This document shows, in pieces, positions 5,944 through 14,165 of a stretch of 42,158 nucleotides of DNA. Position numbers and translations under genes: made by a program. Origin of the DNA: Firmicutes bacterium AF25-13AC (GTDB lineage: Bacteria; Bacillota; Clostridia; Lachnospirales; Lachnospiraceae); assembly GCA_003478935.1 (NCBI GenBank), contig QUFP01000038.1, forward strand, positions 1-42,158, written 5' to 3'. Numbering within the stretch: the first letter of the stretch is position 1; each line of letters opens with the position of its first letter. The notes beneath the pieces were generated by a model. The model worked only from the letters and a program-made list of their open reading frames with translations, did no database searches and was not told the DNA's origin.

Positions 5944-7692
5944 TTAAGCAAGACTCCAGCCAGCCGCACTCTTTCGGATATTGACAAAATCCTGATAGAT
6001 ACCAGGCTGTTTCAAAAGTTCCTCATGGGTTCCTTGCTGTGCAATCTGGCCGTTGTCTATAACTAAAATCTGATCTGCCTGACGGATGGTATTCAGGCGG
6101 TGTGCAATCACAAGCAGGGTCTTTCCCTTCACCAATTCGGAAATAGCCTCCTGAATATAGCTTTCATTGTCGGTATCAACACTTGCAGTAGCTTCATCCA
6201 GAATGACAATCGGTGCGTCCTTCAAAATGCAGCGGGCAATCGAAATACGCTGTTTTTCGCCGCCGGAAAGTGTTGCACCGCCCTCACCAACCACCGTTTG
6301 GAATCCGTCGGGCAAAGCCATAATGAAATCATAGCAGCGGGCTTTTCTGGCAGCCTCATAGACTTCTTCTTCCGTGGCATCCGGCTTTCCCATGATGATA
6401 TTGTTGTAAATGGTGTCCTGAAACAGATACACGCGCTGGAATACCATGCTGATCTGATCCATCAATTCCGACAGAGGTACATTGCGAATATCCACGCCCC
6501 TTATTGTCACATTGCCGGATTTTACATCCCAAAGTCGCGCCAGCAAGTTTGCAATGGTGGACTTACCGCTACCGGACGGTCCAACCAGCGCTGTCATAGA
6601 ATTTTTCTTCATGGCAAAACTGATATGATGCAGAACCTCTTTATCCTGATAAGCAAATGTAACATCGTTGAACAGGACTTCCGGCTGTCCCGGCTGTGCC
6701 TGAGCCGGAATATGCTGCTTGCCGTTGTCGGAAAGTTCCGGTTCATCCAATACCGCTTCAATACGATCAAGGGCAGCGTTCATAACGGTTAGTCTGGATG
6801 CTTCTCCATAGAGAGCCTTCAACGGGCCAAAAAGATCAAATACAAATAGCAGAACACCCAACACATAAGCCAAAGAAAGCGCACCGCTCTGTTCCAACAC
6901 AATAGACAGGCCGAAAATTGCCGCAATACCAATACCGTAAAGGATATTCAGCCCCATTGTCCACGGGGTCATTTTTCGTTCAAAGTCAAGCGATGTATTT
7001 CTGGAACGCTTGAAATTGCCGGACAGTTCTTCGGATTTTTCTCCAAGCAGGTTATAGCTCTTAATAACACCAATGCCCTCCACAAAAGACAGCACCGCAT
7101 CGGTCAGCCGTTCACTCTGCTCCTGACGGCCTGCTGCTTCTCGTAGGGAAACTTTGTTCATTCCCTTAGATACCAGCCATGCCAAAATAGTAACTATCGC
7201 GGCGATCAAGCCAAGCTGCCAATTCAGATAAAACATGAACGCCAGCAAAACCAGCGAGGACAGCAGATAGCTCATCATGTTTCCCAGCGTACTCATGGCA
7301 ACTTCTTCAATGAACACCATGTCGGTACTAAGGACTGAACTGATCTTTCCAATATTGCCGGAAGTGAAATATCCCATGGGAAGTTTCCGCAGATGACCGC
7401 CCAATTCGATACGCTTGTCAGCAAACATCAAATATCCTGCTGCGCTTTGCAGGCTGTCACTAAGATAGTGGACGAGCATCTGAACCAGCACAACAGTAGC
7501 AAGGCCAAGTCCCACATAAAGGCAGGTCTGCCCGGTAATTGTCTTGCTTGCAAATCCGCTCAAAACCACAAAGGCCAGAAAAATCGGCATTTTTGACAGA
7601 ATTGATTCCAGAAACGCACAAACAAATGCGCCCTGAATACGGCTCTTATAACGGCCAGAAAGTTTCAATATTCTTGAAAACAAAGCAAACAT
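5944..7692 (-). CDS. ABC transporter, fused membrane and ATPase domains (half-transporter 2)
   Basis: A 582-residue half-transporter: an N-terminal six-helix type-IV/exporter-fold membrane domain (about 15-310) and an ATPase domain (about 340-570). Motifs seen: Walker A LVGPSGSGKST, Q-loop MVFQRVYLF, signature TLSGGEKQR, Walker B IVILDEATASVD, and H-loop VIAHRLNT, so the ATPase site is canonical. It starts one base after the stop of the preceding half-transporter (7693-9477), so the two surely form a heterodimer. The fold is used both by exporters and by the YbtPQ/IrtAB group of siderophore importers. The DtxR-like repressor and ECF genes beside it favour iron-siderophore traffic. No frameshift is seen. 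Confidence 0.88.
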   Translation of the reverse strand: MFALFSRILKLSGRYKSRIQGAFVCAFLESILSKMPIFLAFVVLSGFASKTITGQTCLYVGLGLATVVLVQMLVHYLSDSLQSAAGYLMFADKRIELGGHLRKLPMGYFTSGNIGKISSVLSTDMVFIEEVAMSTLGNMMSYLLSSLVLLAFMFYLNWQLGLIAAIVTILAWLVSKGMNKVSLREAAGRQEQSERLTDAVLSFVEGIGVIKSYNLLGEKSEELSGNFKRSRNTSLDFERKMTPWTMGLNILYGIGIAAIFGLSIVLEQSGALSLAYVLGVLLFVFDLFGPLKALYGEASRLTVMNAALDRIEAVLDEPELSDNGKQHIPAQAQPGQPEVLFNDVTFAYQDKEVLHHISFAMKKNSMTALVGPSGSGKSTIANLLARLWDVKSGNVTIRGVDIRNVPLSELMDQISMVFQRVYLFQDTIYNNIIMGKPDATEEEVYEAARKARCYDFIMALPDGFQTVVGEGGATLSGGEKQRISIARCILKDAPIVILDEATASVDTDNESYIQEAISELVKGKTLLVIAHRLNTIRQADQILVIDNGQIAQQGTHEELLKQPGIYQDFVNIRKSAAGWSLA

Positions 7693-9477
7693 TTATTTCC
7701 CCTCCTTTGCAGTATGTACTTTCCACTCGGCGCTGTCTTGTGCCGCTTTCCACAACTTTTGATATTCAGGGCAGGACTGGATCAGCTCTTGATGTCTGCC
7801 CGTTGCAACCAGTTTTCCGTGATCCATAACACAAATCTGATCTGCGTTCATTATGGCTGGTAATTTGTGTGCAATAACCACAAGGGTCTTACCTTTTACA
7901 AGCTCTGCAATGGCGGCCTCCATCTTTTCTTCGTTTTCAGGATCGGCATAGGCAGTTGCCTCGTCAAGCACCACAATAGGAGCATCCTTTAAGATTGCCC
8001 TTGCCAGAGAAATACGCTGGCGCTGACCGCCGGAGAGCATTTTTCCTGCATCACCAGCCATCGAATGAATACCCTGCGGAAGTTTCTCAAGGAACTCCAT
8101 ACACTGAGCTTTATTTGCGGCCTCCACCACTTCTTCATCCGTTGCGTTCAGCCGACCAAGCCGAATGTTTTCGAGCAGAGAGGTATTGAACAGGTATTGA
8201 TCCTGTGCCACATAGGAGATACGGCTGTTGAGTGCTTCAAGACTCATATCGCATAGTTTCTGCCCACCGATGGAAATACTGCCTTTCTGTGGGTCATAAT
8301 AGTGAATCAGCAGTTTCGCTAATGTACTCTTGCCGGAGCCAGATTCACCAACAAGGGCTGTTTTCTGTCCAGCTTTTGCCGTAAAGGAAATGTCATGGAG
8401 AACTTCATCCATGGTCACCACAGGCTTTCCATCCGGGCCGGGCTGTGTGGCCTGATAACCAAAAGAAACATGGTCATAAGTAATGGTGTCATCTTTTCCG
8501 TTGAATACATCCTCTGTCTGCTGAAGCTCTGGTGCATCCAGTACCTGCTCCAATGCAGAAATTTTATAGTTGAGCTGGGGCATGGTAGGCAGGAAACCGA
8601 GGGATTTCAGTAGCGGCATACCAATGCTTAAAGAAAGACACAGCACCAAAATCAAATTAGGCAGAGTTGACCAGCCTGAGAGAACGAACCATGCGCCCAC
8701 AGGCAAAGTCAGAATAATGGTGCATGGAAGCAGACTGCTGTAAATTGCCATCCACGGCCACGCCGCCTTATACCATGCCAGCGTGTAGTCTCGGTAATCT
8801 GATACATCTTTGCGGAACCGCTCATAGGAATCCGCATCCTTATTGAATACCTTGACAACTTCCATACCGTTAATGTACTCAATAATGGTATTGTTCATCT
8901 TTTGTCCGGCCATGTAGTAAGGCCCCATTTTCTTCATGCCAACGGAATACATCGTCATCATGGCAATCAGACTGATCGGAATGGATGCCAGCGACAGAAG
9001 CGCCAGTTTCCAATCCACAAAGAACATTGCCACATAAACCGCAATAGGGATCATCAGGTTTGCAATTCCCTCCGGCATGGAGTGAGCCAGCAAAACTTCC
9101 AGACTGTCTACATCATCCACGAACAGCTTTTTGACTGTGCCGGTGCCTTTATCCTGAATGACACCGAGGGGCAGCTTTTCAAACCGTTTTTGAAGTGCCG
9201 TCCGCAGACGAAGCAGCGTGTCGTAAGCGGCTTTGTGAGAAAGATTCAGTCCCCAGCCATAGAAAAGGGCTTGCAGCACCAGACACGCCAAGACAAGAAC
9301 CACGCGCAAAATGATAAAGGATGCTTCAATAGATTCACCCATGACCAGCGGCGCGATCACCTGATAAGCCAGCACAAAGGGCAAGACACCCATCAGAACG
9401 CTGACCAGTACGACAACCGTGGCCACATACATATTTTTCTTATATGGCCCTGCGTACTCAAAGATTTTTTTGAACAT
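7693..9477 (-). CDS. ABC transporter, fused membrane and ATPase domains (half-transporter 1, YbtP/IrtA-like)
   Basis: A 594-residue half-transporter with membrane helices over about 15-310 and an ATPase domain over about 335-580. Walker A is LVGESGSGKST, the signature MLSGGQRQR, Walker B plus D-loop VVLDEATAYADPENE, and the H-loop VVIAHKLP. The D-loop AYADPENE replaces the usual SALD/SVD; I associate this variant with siderophore ABC half-transporters of the YbtP/IrtA type. It is immediately upstream of its partner at 5944-7692. An intrinsic terminator (9514-9549) separates it from the ECF genes, so it may be expressed by readthrough or from a promoter I cannot see. Start ATG 9477 with GGAGGG. 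Function in iron-siderophore uptake is inference from motif and neighbours. Confidence 0.87.
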   Translation of the reverse strand: MFKKIFEYAGPYKKNMYVATVVVLVSVLMGVLPFVLAYQVIAPLVMGESIEASFIILRVVLVLACLVLQALFYGWGLNLSHKAAYDTLLRLRTALQKRFEKLPLGVIQDKGTGTVKKLFVDDVDSLEVLLAHSMPEGIANLMIPIAVYVAMFFVDWKLALLSLASIPISLIAMMTMYSVGMKKMGPYYMAGQKMNNTIIEYINGMEVVKVFNKDADSYERFRKDVSDYRDYTLAWYKAAWPWMAIYSSLLPCTIILTLPVGAWFVLSGWSTLPNLILVLCLSLSIGMPLLKSLGFLPTMPQLNYKISALEQVLDAPELQQTEDVFNGKDDTITYDHVSFGYQATQPGPDGKPVVTMDEVLHDISFTAKAGQKTALVGESGSGKSTLAKLLIHYYDPQKGSISIGGQKLCDMSLEALNSRISYVAQDQYLFNTSLLENIRLGRLNATDEEVVEAANKAQCMEFLEKLPQGIHSMAGDAGKMLSGGQRQRISLARAILKDAPIVVLDEATAYADPENEEKMEAAIAELVKGKTLVVIAHKLPAIMNADQICVMDHGKLVATGRHQELIQSCPEYQKLWKAAQDSAEWKVHTAKEGK

Positions 9478-9513
9478 AAGCCCTCCTTATATTGAGCCGT
9501 ACTGTCTGTGCTT

Positions 9514-9549
9514 CAAAAACAAGAGGCCGCCAAAGTAAAGCGGCCTCTT
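9514..9549 (-). terminator. Intrinsic terminator between ECF and ABC-pair genes
   Basis: A perfect 10-bp stem AAGAGGCCGC/GCGGCCTCTT (9521-9530/9540-9549), followed on the minus strand by GTTTTTG. It would end or reduce ECF transcription before the ABC pair. Confidence 0.8.
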
Positions 9550-9603
9550 ATCATTATCTTTCTGTCCAGTCAAGTCGGCCCTGACATTCATAATTTCTAA
9601 AAT

Positions 9604-11070
9604 TCACTGGCGGATTCGGAAAAAATCCAAAACCTTTTTACTGCCGGATTCGTCCAATGGATAGCTTTCTTTTACTTGCCCTTTTTCCATATGGACTACA
9701 TACGAACATCCCGCCATCACCAACTCCGGATCATGCGTAATAACAAGAAGCGTTTTGCCCTGATCCGCGAGTGACTTCAAACTCCGCGCAACTTCCCGCA
9801 TATGTTTGAGATCAAGCCCGCTGGTTGGTTCGTCAAACACAATGATCTCCCGGTTACTCACAATGGCAGACGCGATCGCTACCCGCTGTTTTTGCCCGCC
9901 GGAAAGAGAAAGCGGGTGCCTGTCTTTATATTCCAGCAGATCAAACTGTTTAAGGATTTCATCTGCAACAGTTTCATCCTCGTTGTCCATGCTCAGAAGC
10001 ACTTCATCCATCACGCTTTCGGTAAATAGCTGATGGCTGGTATCCTGCATTACCATGTAGCAATGTTTGAGCCGGGCTTTCCAATCAAGGGTTTTCCCGT
10101 CAACCTGCAAAAGGCCACACTTCTTTTCCAGTCCGCAAATACAGCGGGCCAAAGTAGATTTTCCAGCGCCATTCAGGCCGATAATGGCAATCGTTTCTCC
10201 AACAGGCAGTTCTGCACTCGGAATATGGAGGCTTTCCGGCTCCCGCTTTTTATACGCAAAGCAGAAATTTTGAAATTCCATCTGTTTAGCTGTATGCGCC
10301 TGATACTGATTCGCAGGCTTCAACTTCGAGAGAGAAAACGGCCGCAGCCCCATTTCTTTTCGAGTGCTATCCGATAAACTGTCAAATTCAGCAGGCGTGT
10401 ATTCCCGTTCAATCTCCCCATCTTTTACATACAGCACACGATCTGCAAGATCGTGAAGGTAGTAAAGGCGGTGTTCTGCAATCAGAATTGTTTTGCCCTG
10501 CTTTTTCCAGAGGCTCAAGACCTGCCGCAGGTCATCAATAGCAGCCATATCCAGATTAGAAGATGGTTCGTCAAGGACCATAATTCCCGGTAGCAATACA
10601 CTTGATGAAGCACAGGCTATTTTTTGCTTTTCGCCCCCGGACAGAGCAAACACGCTTCGCCCCATCAAATCTTCAATATGATAATCGGAAACTGTACGGT
10701 CAATCCTTTTCAGGATATCTTCTTGGGGATAGCCTAAATTTTCACAGGCAAAGGCTAATTCACTATCCGTATCCACGTTGAAAAACTGACTTTTGGGATT
10801 CTGGAATACAGATCCCACCATAGCAGCCAAGTCATAAAGCGGCGTATCTGATACGCTTTTTCCGTCCAGAAGGACATCGCCCTCTAAATTACCTTCGTAA
10901 TAATGAGGCACCAGCCCGTTTACCAAACGGGTAATCGTTGTTTTCCCGCAGCCGGATTCTCCCGTGAGTAAAACAAATTCCCCTGTGTTTATGGTGAGAT
11001 TGACATTTCTAATCCCTCCGCCGCTGGATTCTTCACCATAAGAAAAAGAAACATTTTGAAAATCTATCAT
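9604..11070 (-). CDS. ECF transporter energising subunit with two ATPase domains (EcfA-A' fusion)
   Basis: 488 residues with two ABC ATPase domains in tandem. First: Walker A LLTGESGCGKTT, signature ALSGGEKQK, Walker B IMVLDEPSSNLD. Second: Walker A IIGLNGAGKST, signature SLSGGQKQR, Walker B IIVFDEPTSGLD. Double ATPases of this size are typical of ECF (CbiO/YkoD-type) transporters. I place the start at ATG 11070, which overlaps the stop of the T subunit by four bases (ATGA) and gives MIDFQNVSFSYG, the normal N-terminus. It powers import together with the T and S subunits encoded just upstream. Confidence 0.9.
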   Translation of the reverse strand: MIDFQNVSFSYGEESSGGGIRNVNLTINTGEFVLLTGESGCGKTTITRLVNGLVPHYYEGNLEGDVLLDGKSVSDTPLYDLAAMVGSVFQNPKSQFFNVDTDSELAFACENLGYPQEDILKRIDRTVSDYHIEDLMGRSVFALSGGEKQKIACASSSVLLPGIMVLDEPSSNLDMAAIDDLRQVLSLWKKQGKTILIAEHRLYYLHDLADRVLYVKDGEIEREYTPAEFDSLSDSTRKEMGLRPFSLSKLKPANQYQAHTAKQMEFQNFCFAYKKREPESLHIPSAELPVGETIAIIGLNGAGKSTLARCICGLEKKCGLLQVDGKTLDWKARLKHCYMVMQDTSHQLFTESVMDEVLLSMDNEDETVADEILKQFDLLEYKDRHPLSLSGGQKQRVAIASAIVSNREIIVFDEPTSGLDLKHMREVARSLKSLADQGKTLLVITHDPELVMAGCSYVVHMEKGQVKESYPLDESGSKKVLDFFRIRQ

Positions 11071-11819
11071 GGCAAAATCCCTCCTGCGGAAATTATCGGG
11101 GAAGCAATCGCCCAAAACACTACAAAGCAACAAAACAAGATCAGCACCACATCGGCAAAATTGAATTTAAGCTGGCAAATGTTTGTGCGTTTGACAGGAG
11201 CGCCGAGGCCACGGGTAATTGCCGCAGCGGAAAGTTCCTCACCGATTTTCACGGAGCAGGTAATCATCGGGATCAGCTTATACTCCAATATTTTTGAAGG
11301 TTTTTTCCCTCCAAGTTTAATCCCACGCATTTTCATAGCGTCACTGATTGCTTCTGACTCCTGAAAGACAGTTGGAAAGAAGCGGAACATGACCGTTAAG
11401 GGGATCGTCACTTCTTTAGGCATATGGATTCTTTCCATACCGGAAATCAATTCACTGACCGTTGTTGTTTTCACTGCATAGGCAGCAATCGCAACACTGG
11501 GAAGGATTCGGCAGAAGAATCCTGTTGTAAACAGAACGAGGAAATTCAATATCCCCGTAAGGTGCGGCAAAACATAAATTTGAACAGCAAAAAAAGCAGA
11601 AAACACAGCAATATAGCCCACAGCTTTTGCACATTGTTTCGAGGTAAGCAGCAATATAGCCGGAACCGTACAAAGAACAAGGCGGATCAGCCCCATAGCT
11701 TCTCCGCCTGTTCCACCCATGACAAAAATGCTTATGATGAAGATGAGCAACAGTTTTGTACGCGGATCGAGCCGTAGCCCTTGTTCTGTTTTTTTGCTGA
11801 GCAGAATTTCCCGCGCCAT
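11067..11819 (-). CDS. ECF transporter transmembrane subunit T (EcfT/CbiQ family)
   Basis: 250 residues with several hydrophobic helices and the two Ala-Arg-Gly-type coupling motifs that contact the ATPases: AMKMRGI at about residue 165 and ITRGLGAP near 215. The opening ...GLRLDPRTKLLLIF is typical of EcfT (D-P-R-x-K). Start ATG 11819 overlaps the S-subunit stop (TAATG), and a longer upstream frame is not supported. It lies between the S and A subunits, as in dedicated (group I) ECF cassettes. Confidence 0.9.
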   Translation of the reverse strand: MAREILLSKKTEQGLRLDPRTKLLLIFIISIFVMGGTGGEAMGLIRLVLCTVPAILLLTSKQCAKAVGYIAVFSAFFAVQIYVLPHLTGILNFLVLFTTGFFCRILPSVAIAAYAVKTTTVSELISGMERIHMPKEVTIPLTVMFRFFPTVFQESEAISDAMKMRGIKLGGKKPSKILEYKLIPMITCSVKIGEELSAAAITRGLGAPVKRTNICQLKFNFADVVLILFCCFVVFWAIASPIISAGGILP

Positions 11820-12211
11820 TATGCAATACCGGCACGCTGGAAGTGCTTTTTGCAAATGGCTTTCCCAATCATACCTCCGACAAGGCCAAACACAAAGCAG
11901 GCAACCAGCAGAATAGGCGCAATCCACATAGGCATATATGTATTAAGGGTAGCTGCATATTCAGCGCCGTATCCTTCAGTCAACATTACCATATAGCTTT
12001 CACGGTTCAGGAAAATGGGAGCAAAGTTGCCAAACACCCAGATGCTGAACACGCCGCAGGAAAGAACTGTACTCTTTGCACTTTTGTAGTCCGCCTTTTT
12101 CAGAATCACGTCGGCCAACAGGCCGCCAACAAGACCAGTTACCATAGTAAGATAGCCGTTGCCGAAGAACACCATGATTAGGCCAATCAGGAAACCCATG
12201 ATTGCAGTCAT
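11819..12211 (-). CDS. ECF transporter S component (MptD family), C-terminal part
   Basis: The frame continues the substrate-binding S protein begun at 12414: MTAIMGFLIGLIMVFFGNGY, then further membrane helices, ending KKHFQRAGIA. The MptD-family S component is normally a single protein of about 195-200 residues. Here it is split because one base appears to be missing at about 12216: restoring an A:T there turns ...KKSG-stop into ...KKFGMTAIMGF and gives one 198-residue protein (11819-12414). The ATG at 12211 lacks its own good ribosome-binding site, which argues against a real separate gene. The S component gives substrate specificity. The MptD substrate is not settled, and the locus context suggests a metal chelate. 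Confidence 0.8.
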   Translation of the reverse strand: MTAIMGFLIGLIMVFFGNGYLTMVTGLVGGLLADVILKKADYKSAKSTVLSCGVFSIWVFGNFAPIFLNRESYMVMLTEGYGAEYAATLNTYMPMWIAPILLVACFVFGLVGGMIGKAICKKHFQRAGIA

Positions 12212-12414
12212 CCCGATTTTTTAGCCTTTGTAACATACAGCATATAGGGGATGCCGCCAATCAAAGGGCACAGCACCGCCATCAGCGGAATAAAAATGGG
12301 GATAAAGCCAAGCATCGCCACCAGCATAACAATCACGACATAGATGACGGTGTAGATGCCGATAGTAATTAAATCTTTTCCCTCAAGCCGGGAACTTTTT
12401 TTCTGGGAACTCAT
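12208..12414 (-). CDS. ECF transporter S component (MptD family), N-terminal part
   Basis: 68 residues: MSSQKKSSRLEGKDLITIGI, then hydrophobic segments, with an early stop after YMLYVTKAKKSG. It overlaps the C-terminal part by four bases in another frame, the sign of a one-base loss in the T-run at about 12216-12222. Start ATG 12414 has AGGAGG eight bases upstream. It is the first gene of the ECF operon, behind the promoter at 12484-12512. Confidence 0.8.
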   Translation of the reverse strand: MSSQKKSSRLEGKDLITIGIYTVIYVVIVMLVAMLGFIPIFIPLMAVLCPLIGGIPYMLYVTKAKKSG

Positions 12415-12447
12415 ACCAGTATCCTCCTTATATCTGAGAAAATGAAA

Positions 12448-12483
12448 ATGTGGTGTGGTTAGAGTGTTCTAACCACACCACAT
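12448..12483 (-). terminator. Perfect 16-bp hairpin, AraC-gene terminator / ECF leader
   Basis: Perfect inverted repeat ATGTGGTGTGGTTAGA with a four-base loop (12448-12463/12468-12483), followed on the minus strand by TTTTCATTTTC. It would terminate the AraC transcript. It directly abuts the -10 box of the ECF promoter, so ECF transcripts starting about seven bases downstream would carry only a partial left arm. Confidence 0.7.
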
Positions 12484-12512
12484 ATAATAGCAATTTGCGC
12501 CCACGATTCCAA
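12484..12512 (-). promoter_or_regulatory. Promoter of the ECF operon
   Basis: On the minus strand: TTGGAA (12507-12512), a 17-base spacer and TATTAT (12484-12489). The -35 box lies inside the proximal copy of the direct repeat at 12506-12540. Confidence 0.6.
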
Positions 12513-12540
12513 CCCAAAACCAATTTTATTCTACCCAAAA
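12506..12540 (-). promoter_or_regulatory. Phased direct repeat, candidate AraC-regulator operator
   Basis: TTTTGGGTAGAAT (12528-12540) and TTTTGGGTTGGAAT (12506-12519), read on the minus strand, are 21 bp apart (two helical turns), with the proximal copy over the -35 box. This is the usual geometry for AraC-family activators at the promoter they control. The regulator gene is adjacent. Confidence 0.55.
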
Positions 12541-12555
12541 TCAGTATTTTTGCAT

Positions 12556-13520
12556 TTATCCAATCGTAGCTTCTGCTTTATAGTTTTTCGGATTCACTCC
12601 GTATTTCCTTTTGAGGCCGCTGCGAAATTGCTCGCTTTTGAATATCCCACCAGTATAGCCACCTGGCTGACATTCAAATTACTTTCTAACAGCAGGCTTG
12701 CCGCCTTTTCTAACCGCTGGTCGATGACATACGCATGAACCGATGTTCCGAACAGGGAGGAAAAGCCCTTCGTCAATTTTGAAGTGCTGATATTGACCTG
12801 CCGCGCCAATTCCTCGCAGCCCGGAGCCAGGGCAAGCTGGCTGTCAATAATTCGCTTTGCCTCTATGATGGAATCCCGGTCACTTCTGGAAATTGCAACG
12901 TAGGTTGACGCGAGAATACTCAGCTCCAGGACCTCGCTCAAATATACCGATAGCAGCTCAAAGACCTTGCTTTCCAGAAACAGGTATCCCAACCCGCCGC
13001 GATATTGCGTGAAGTCTTTCAGCTCCGCAAAAATGTGTTCCATATAGGGCGTGATATTCACCTTTGATATGCCGTCCAATAATTTTTTCTGATAGACCTC
13101 GATCTCACCAGCCTCAAAGTAGTCATTCAGAATCTTATAGAAATAGGATAGAGGTATTTTCACATTTTTGAAAAGGAAATCGCTCTTTTTAGAATAGCAC
13201 AGATATTCCATTTTCCCGTGGCCGCGATAAATACAGGATTCACCCTTTTGTATGCTGGCACTTTGCCGGTTGTCTGCAATATTCCAGGAAACACCGTCAT
13301 TGAAGCAGAACAGCATTTGTATGTATTCCTCGCTGCTCACCCCCTGCACGTTCATATCCGAAAAGTAATTCATTCTCCAGTCTGAAACAACTGCTCCCTG
13401 TTTCGTGACAATCTGCGAAATCTGACCTGTTCCCATATCAGCCGGAATATCTATTGTCACTGTCTGCGGAGAGTTGGAGAGCAGATCATGGTACAGCTTC
13501 GTCATGTATTGGTTTGTCAT
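12556..13520 (-). CDS. AraC-family transcriptional regulator, apparent frameshift near the C-terminus
   Basis: A long N-terminal sensor region (about 1-205) and a C-terminal double helix-turn-helix (about 215-320): CEELARQVNISTSKLTKGF is the first HTH, and LNVSQVAILVGYSKASNFAAA leads into the second. As written, the frame then goes SKGNTE-stop at 12594. Restoring one base at about 12614 gives FKRKYGVNPKNYK, the classic AraC ending, with stop at 12556 and 321 residues. YbtA/CrgA-like AraC regulators commonly sense an iron-siderophore complex and activate its uptake genes. The adjacent ECF promoter with direct repeats supports that. Start ATG 13520 with GGAGGG, and promoter at 13559-13587. Confidence 0.85.
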
Positions 13521-13540
13521 CGTGCGCCCTCCTTTCTTGG

Positions 13541-13556
13541 TTAGTCAAAGCTAATC
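13541..13556 (-). promoter_or_regulatory. Candidate DtxR-like operator over the AraC-gene start site
   Basis: The interrupted palindrome TTAG-N6-CTAA (13541-13554, extended by G..C on each side) has the half-sites of DtxR/IdeR-type boxes. It covers the expected transcription start just downstream of the -10 box, so a metal-loaded repressor bound here would block the AraC gene. The half-sites are short. Confidence 0.35.
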
Positions 13557-13558
13557 AT

Positions 13559-13587
13559 ATAATACTGCATATTTTGGAAGCAGTCAA
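13559..13587 (-). promoter_or_regulatory. Promoter of the AraC regulator gene
   Basis: On the minus strand: TTGACT (13582-13587), a 17-base spacer and TATTAT (13559-13564), about 40 bases before the ATG at 13520. Confidence 0.65.
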
Positions 13588-13634
13588 GGAAAGCCTACAG
13601 CAACAGAAGTCCTACGGCCTCTAAAACACATTTT

Positions 13635-13663
13635 TTCTTTTTTATTTATAAAATCGGTATAAT
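13635..13663 (+). promoter_or_regulatory. Possible promoter of the XRE regulator gene
   Basis: A perfect TATAAT (13658-13663) lies 17 bases after a weak -35-like TTCTTT, preceded by a T-rich tract. The leader to the ATG at 13741 would be about 70 bases. Confidence 0.4.
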
Positions 13664-13740
13664 CATACTCTTTAGCAAGCACGATAAGGTTATTCCTTTG
13701 TGCAAACCGGAACGATACAATATTCTTGAGGTGAACGATT

Positions 13741-14097
13741 ATGCCGATTGATGATTTAACTGCTTTAGGGCAGAAAATGCGGGAAGCCCGAAAGAATAAA
13801 GAGCTGACACAACAAGAACTTTCTGATCTGAGCCATGTTTCTGTAAAGCAAATCGCCAATATCGAAAAAGGAAAAATGAATCCTTCCTATTTGATTTTGA
13901 GAGCATTGGCAAAGGTCCTGCACATCTCTTTAGATACGCTTATAAATCCAGATATTTCTCTGGAGGATGAGGGTGTCAATCAGATGAAAATACTTTATTC
14001 CAGCTGTCCGCCAGAAATGCGTGACACCCTGTTGCATCACACCCAGGAAACGGTGAAAGAACTTACAGAGTTGTCCGAGAAATTTGAAGCGAATTGA
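13741..14097 (+). CDS. XRE-family helix-turn-helix regulator
   Basis: 118 residues. The Cro/C1-type HTH occupies about 7-62: LGQKMREARKNKELTQQELS, then VSVKQIANIEKGKMNPSYLI. The C-terminal half is helical (PPEMRDTLLHHTQETVKELTEL) and probably dimerises. XRE regulators next to ICE mobilisation genes usually control transfer or excision. It is read opposite to the relaxase and convergent with it, has its own terminator (14099-14140) and faces away from the AraC gene, from which it is separated by about 220 bases holding both promoters. Start ATG 13741 has GAGGTG seven bases upstream. Confidence 0.88.
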   Translation: MPIDDLTALGQKMREARKNKELTQQELSDLSHVSVKQIANIEKGKMNPSYLILRALAKVLHISLDTLINPDISLEDEGVNQMKILYSSCPPEMRDTLLHHTQETVKELTELSEKFEAN

Positions 14098-14098
14098 G

Positions 14099-14140
14099 CC
14101 AGTGAGTGAAATTTAACGATTCTCTCACTGGTTCTTTTCA
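14099..14140 (+). terminator. Intrinsic terminator of the XRE gene
   Basis: CCAGTGAG/CTCACTGG stem (14099-14106/14124-14131), followed by TTCTTTTC, starting two bases after the stop codon. Confidence 0.75.
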
Positions 14141-14165
14141 TTTTCGGAGAAAAGAGGCAAGCAAT

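Noticed and set aside
9478..9513. Separate promoter for the ABC pair (TTGAAG ... TATAAG)
   Set aside because: The spacer would be 19 bases, and the -10 box would touch the ribosome-binding site, leaving no room for a leader.
11820..11927. Longer N-terminus for the EcfT protein
   Set aside because: The added residues are Cys/Trp-rich and overlap the S-component frame. ATG 11819 gives the family-normal start with TAATG coupling.
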